Source of the DNA: Verrucomicrobiaceae bacterium
GTDB taxonomy: Bacteria > Verrucomicrobiota > Verrucomicrobiae > Verrucomicrobiales > Akkermansiaceae
Assembly: GCA_947372405.1 (NCBI GenBank)
Contig: CANBTO010000387.1
Coordinates: 1-5,407, forward strand
Direction of reading: 5' to 3'
Length of the DNA: 5,407 nucleotides
The translations under genes were made by a program, and so were the position numbers. Positions 4,998 to 5,407 of this stretch are shown here, one piece after another. How positions within the stretch are numbered: position 1 is the stretch's first letter; each line of letters begins with the position of its first letter. Under the pieces are notes generated by a model. It worked only from the letters and a program-made list of their open reading frames with translations. It had not been told where the DNA came from and did no database searches.

Positions 4998-5407
4998 ATG
5001 AGCGACGAAACCGCAGCCTCACCCGAAAATCTCCCGAGCCCAGCCGACGAAAGCGCCCCGCGTTCCCGCCGAGTTTCCACGCCCCGGGCGAAGAAAGCCG
5101 CCAAGCCACTGGTTTCCGAGGAATCCGCCCCGCCTGAGCCCGAGGAAATTCAAGCGCCAAGCGCCGATTGGCCGGAACCCGAAGCGGAATCCGCTGGCGG
5201 CAACGCGACCCAATCCGAATCCACCAAACGGAAGCGCCGCCGCCGCAAAGGCAAGGGTCAGTCCGCCAATCAAGCCCACGCAGGCAGTCCAGTGCGGGAG
5301 GAAATCATCCACCTAACAGCACCGGAAGCCAAGCCCAGTGAAGTCCCGCAAGAATCACGACCACGCCAGAATCCCGGCCCCCAGCAGCCGCAGAGCCAGG
5401 CACCGCG
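4998..5407 (+). CDS. Protein with disordered, Pro/Glu/Ala-rich N-terminus and basic patch (3' truncated by window edge)
   Basis: An open frame starts at ATG 4998 and stays open for 136 codons to the right edge. The start reads MSDETAASPENLPSPADE. The whole visible part is low-complexity, rich in Pro, Glu, Ala, Ser and Gln, with no hydrophobic segment, signal peptide or folded-domain signature. A basic cluster, KRKRRRRKGKG, occupies residues 77-87, and smaller basic clusters (RSRR, RAKKAAK) lie at 22-36. Such a disordered acidic/basic N-terminus is typical of extensions on RNA- or ribosome-associated proteins, for example the N-terminal extensions of transcription terminator Rho or RNase E/G, but none of their diagnostic domains is in the window, so the product is left unnamed. 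The codons are GC-rich, and the frame is supported by its length and by the absence of a longer sensible alternative. No Shine-Dalgarno is seen before the ATG (CCCCAGCAAC). A hairpin ends 14 nt upstream. The gene stands after a terminator and a 300-bp gap, so it belongs to a separate transcription unit. Confidence 0.7.
   Translation, partial: MSDETAASPENLPSPADESAPRSRRVSTPRAKKAAKPLVSEESAPPEPEEIQAPSADWPEPEAESAGGNATQSESTKRKRRRRKGKGQSANQAHAGSPVREEIIHLTAPEAKPSEVPQESRPRQNPGPQQPQSQAP

Noticed and set aside
4706..5137. 143-codon + strand open frame starting in the gap
   Set aside because: It overlaps the frame starting at 4998 out of phase, its second half is a shifted reading of that low-complexity gene, and the first half matches nothing known to me.
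4998..5407. Naming the last gene rho
   Set aside because: Only a disordered N-terminus is visible; none of the Rho RNA-binding or ATPase motifs lies within the window.

Overview
The window reads as a chromosomal segment of a moderately high-GC Gram-negative bacterium, most likely a member of the Verrucomicrobiota. That placement is inferred from the gene order (two GspE/PilB-type ATPases in tandem, then GspF/PilC, then a GspG-like pseudopilin), the style of the pseudopilin (DPWGNPYRYR, DFDLWS-G-DG, short -DDIKNF tail) and the weak Shine-Dalgarno signals. It has not been tested by a database search.

Positions 1-4431 hold one functional block on the + strand: the 3' end of a first secretion/pilus ATPase (2-586), a complete second ATPase (634-2304), the inner-membrane platform protein (2404-3690) and a type II secretion-like pseudopilin (3735-4364). 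A strong rho-independent terminator (4403-4431) closes the block. These proteins would form the motor and platform of a type II secretion or type IV pilus-like machine: the hexameric ATPases drive the polytopic platform protein, which feeds processed pseudopilins into a periplasmic filament. A good sigma70-like promoter (2334-2362) in the 99-bp gap before the platform gene suggests that the platform and pseudopilin genes can also be transcribed separately from the ATPases.

Positions 4432-4997 contain no intact gene that I can identify. The - strand carries what looks like a decayed two-gene unit: a nucleotidyltransferase reduced to its N-terminal start and its C-terminal tail in a different frame (4449-4639), preceded by 19 codons of a possible partner whose stop overlaps the nucleotidyltransferase start as TGATG. 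The rest of the gap has hairpins and short open frames of unclear origin.

From 4998 to the right edge a new + strand gene begins. Only its N-terminal 136 codons are present, all low-complexity Pro/Glu/Ala/Ser-rich sequence with a strongly basic KRKRRRRKGKG patch, as in the disordered extensions of RNA-binding proteins. The catalytic or folded part lies outside the window. I see no CRISPR array, tRNA, rRNA or insertion sequence.
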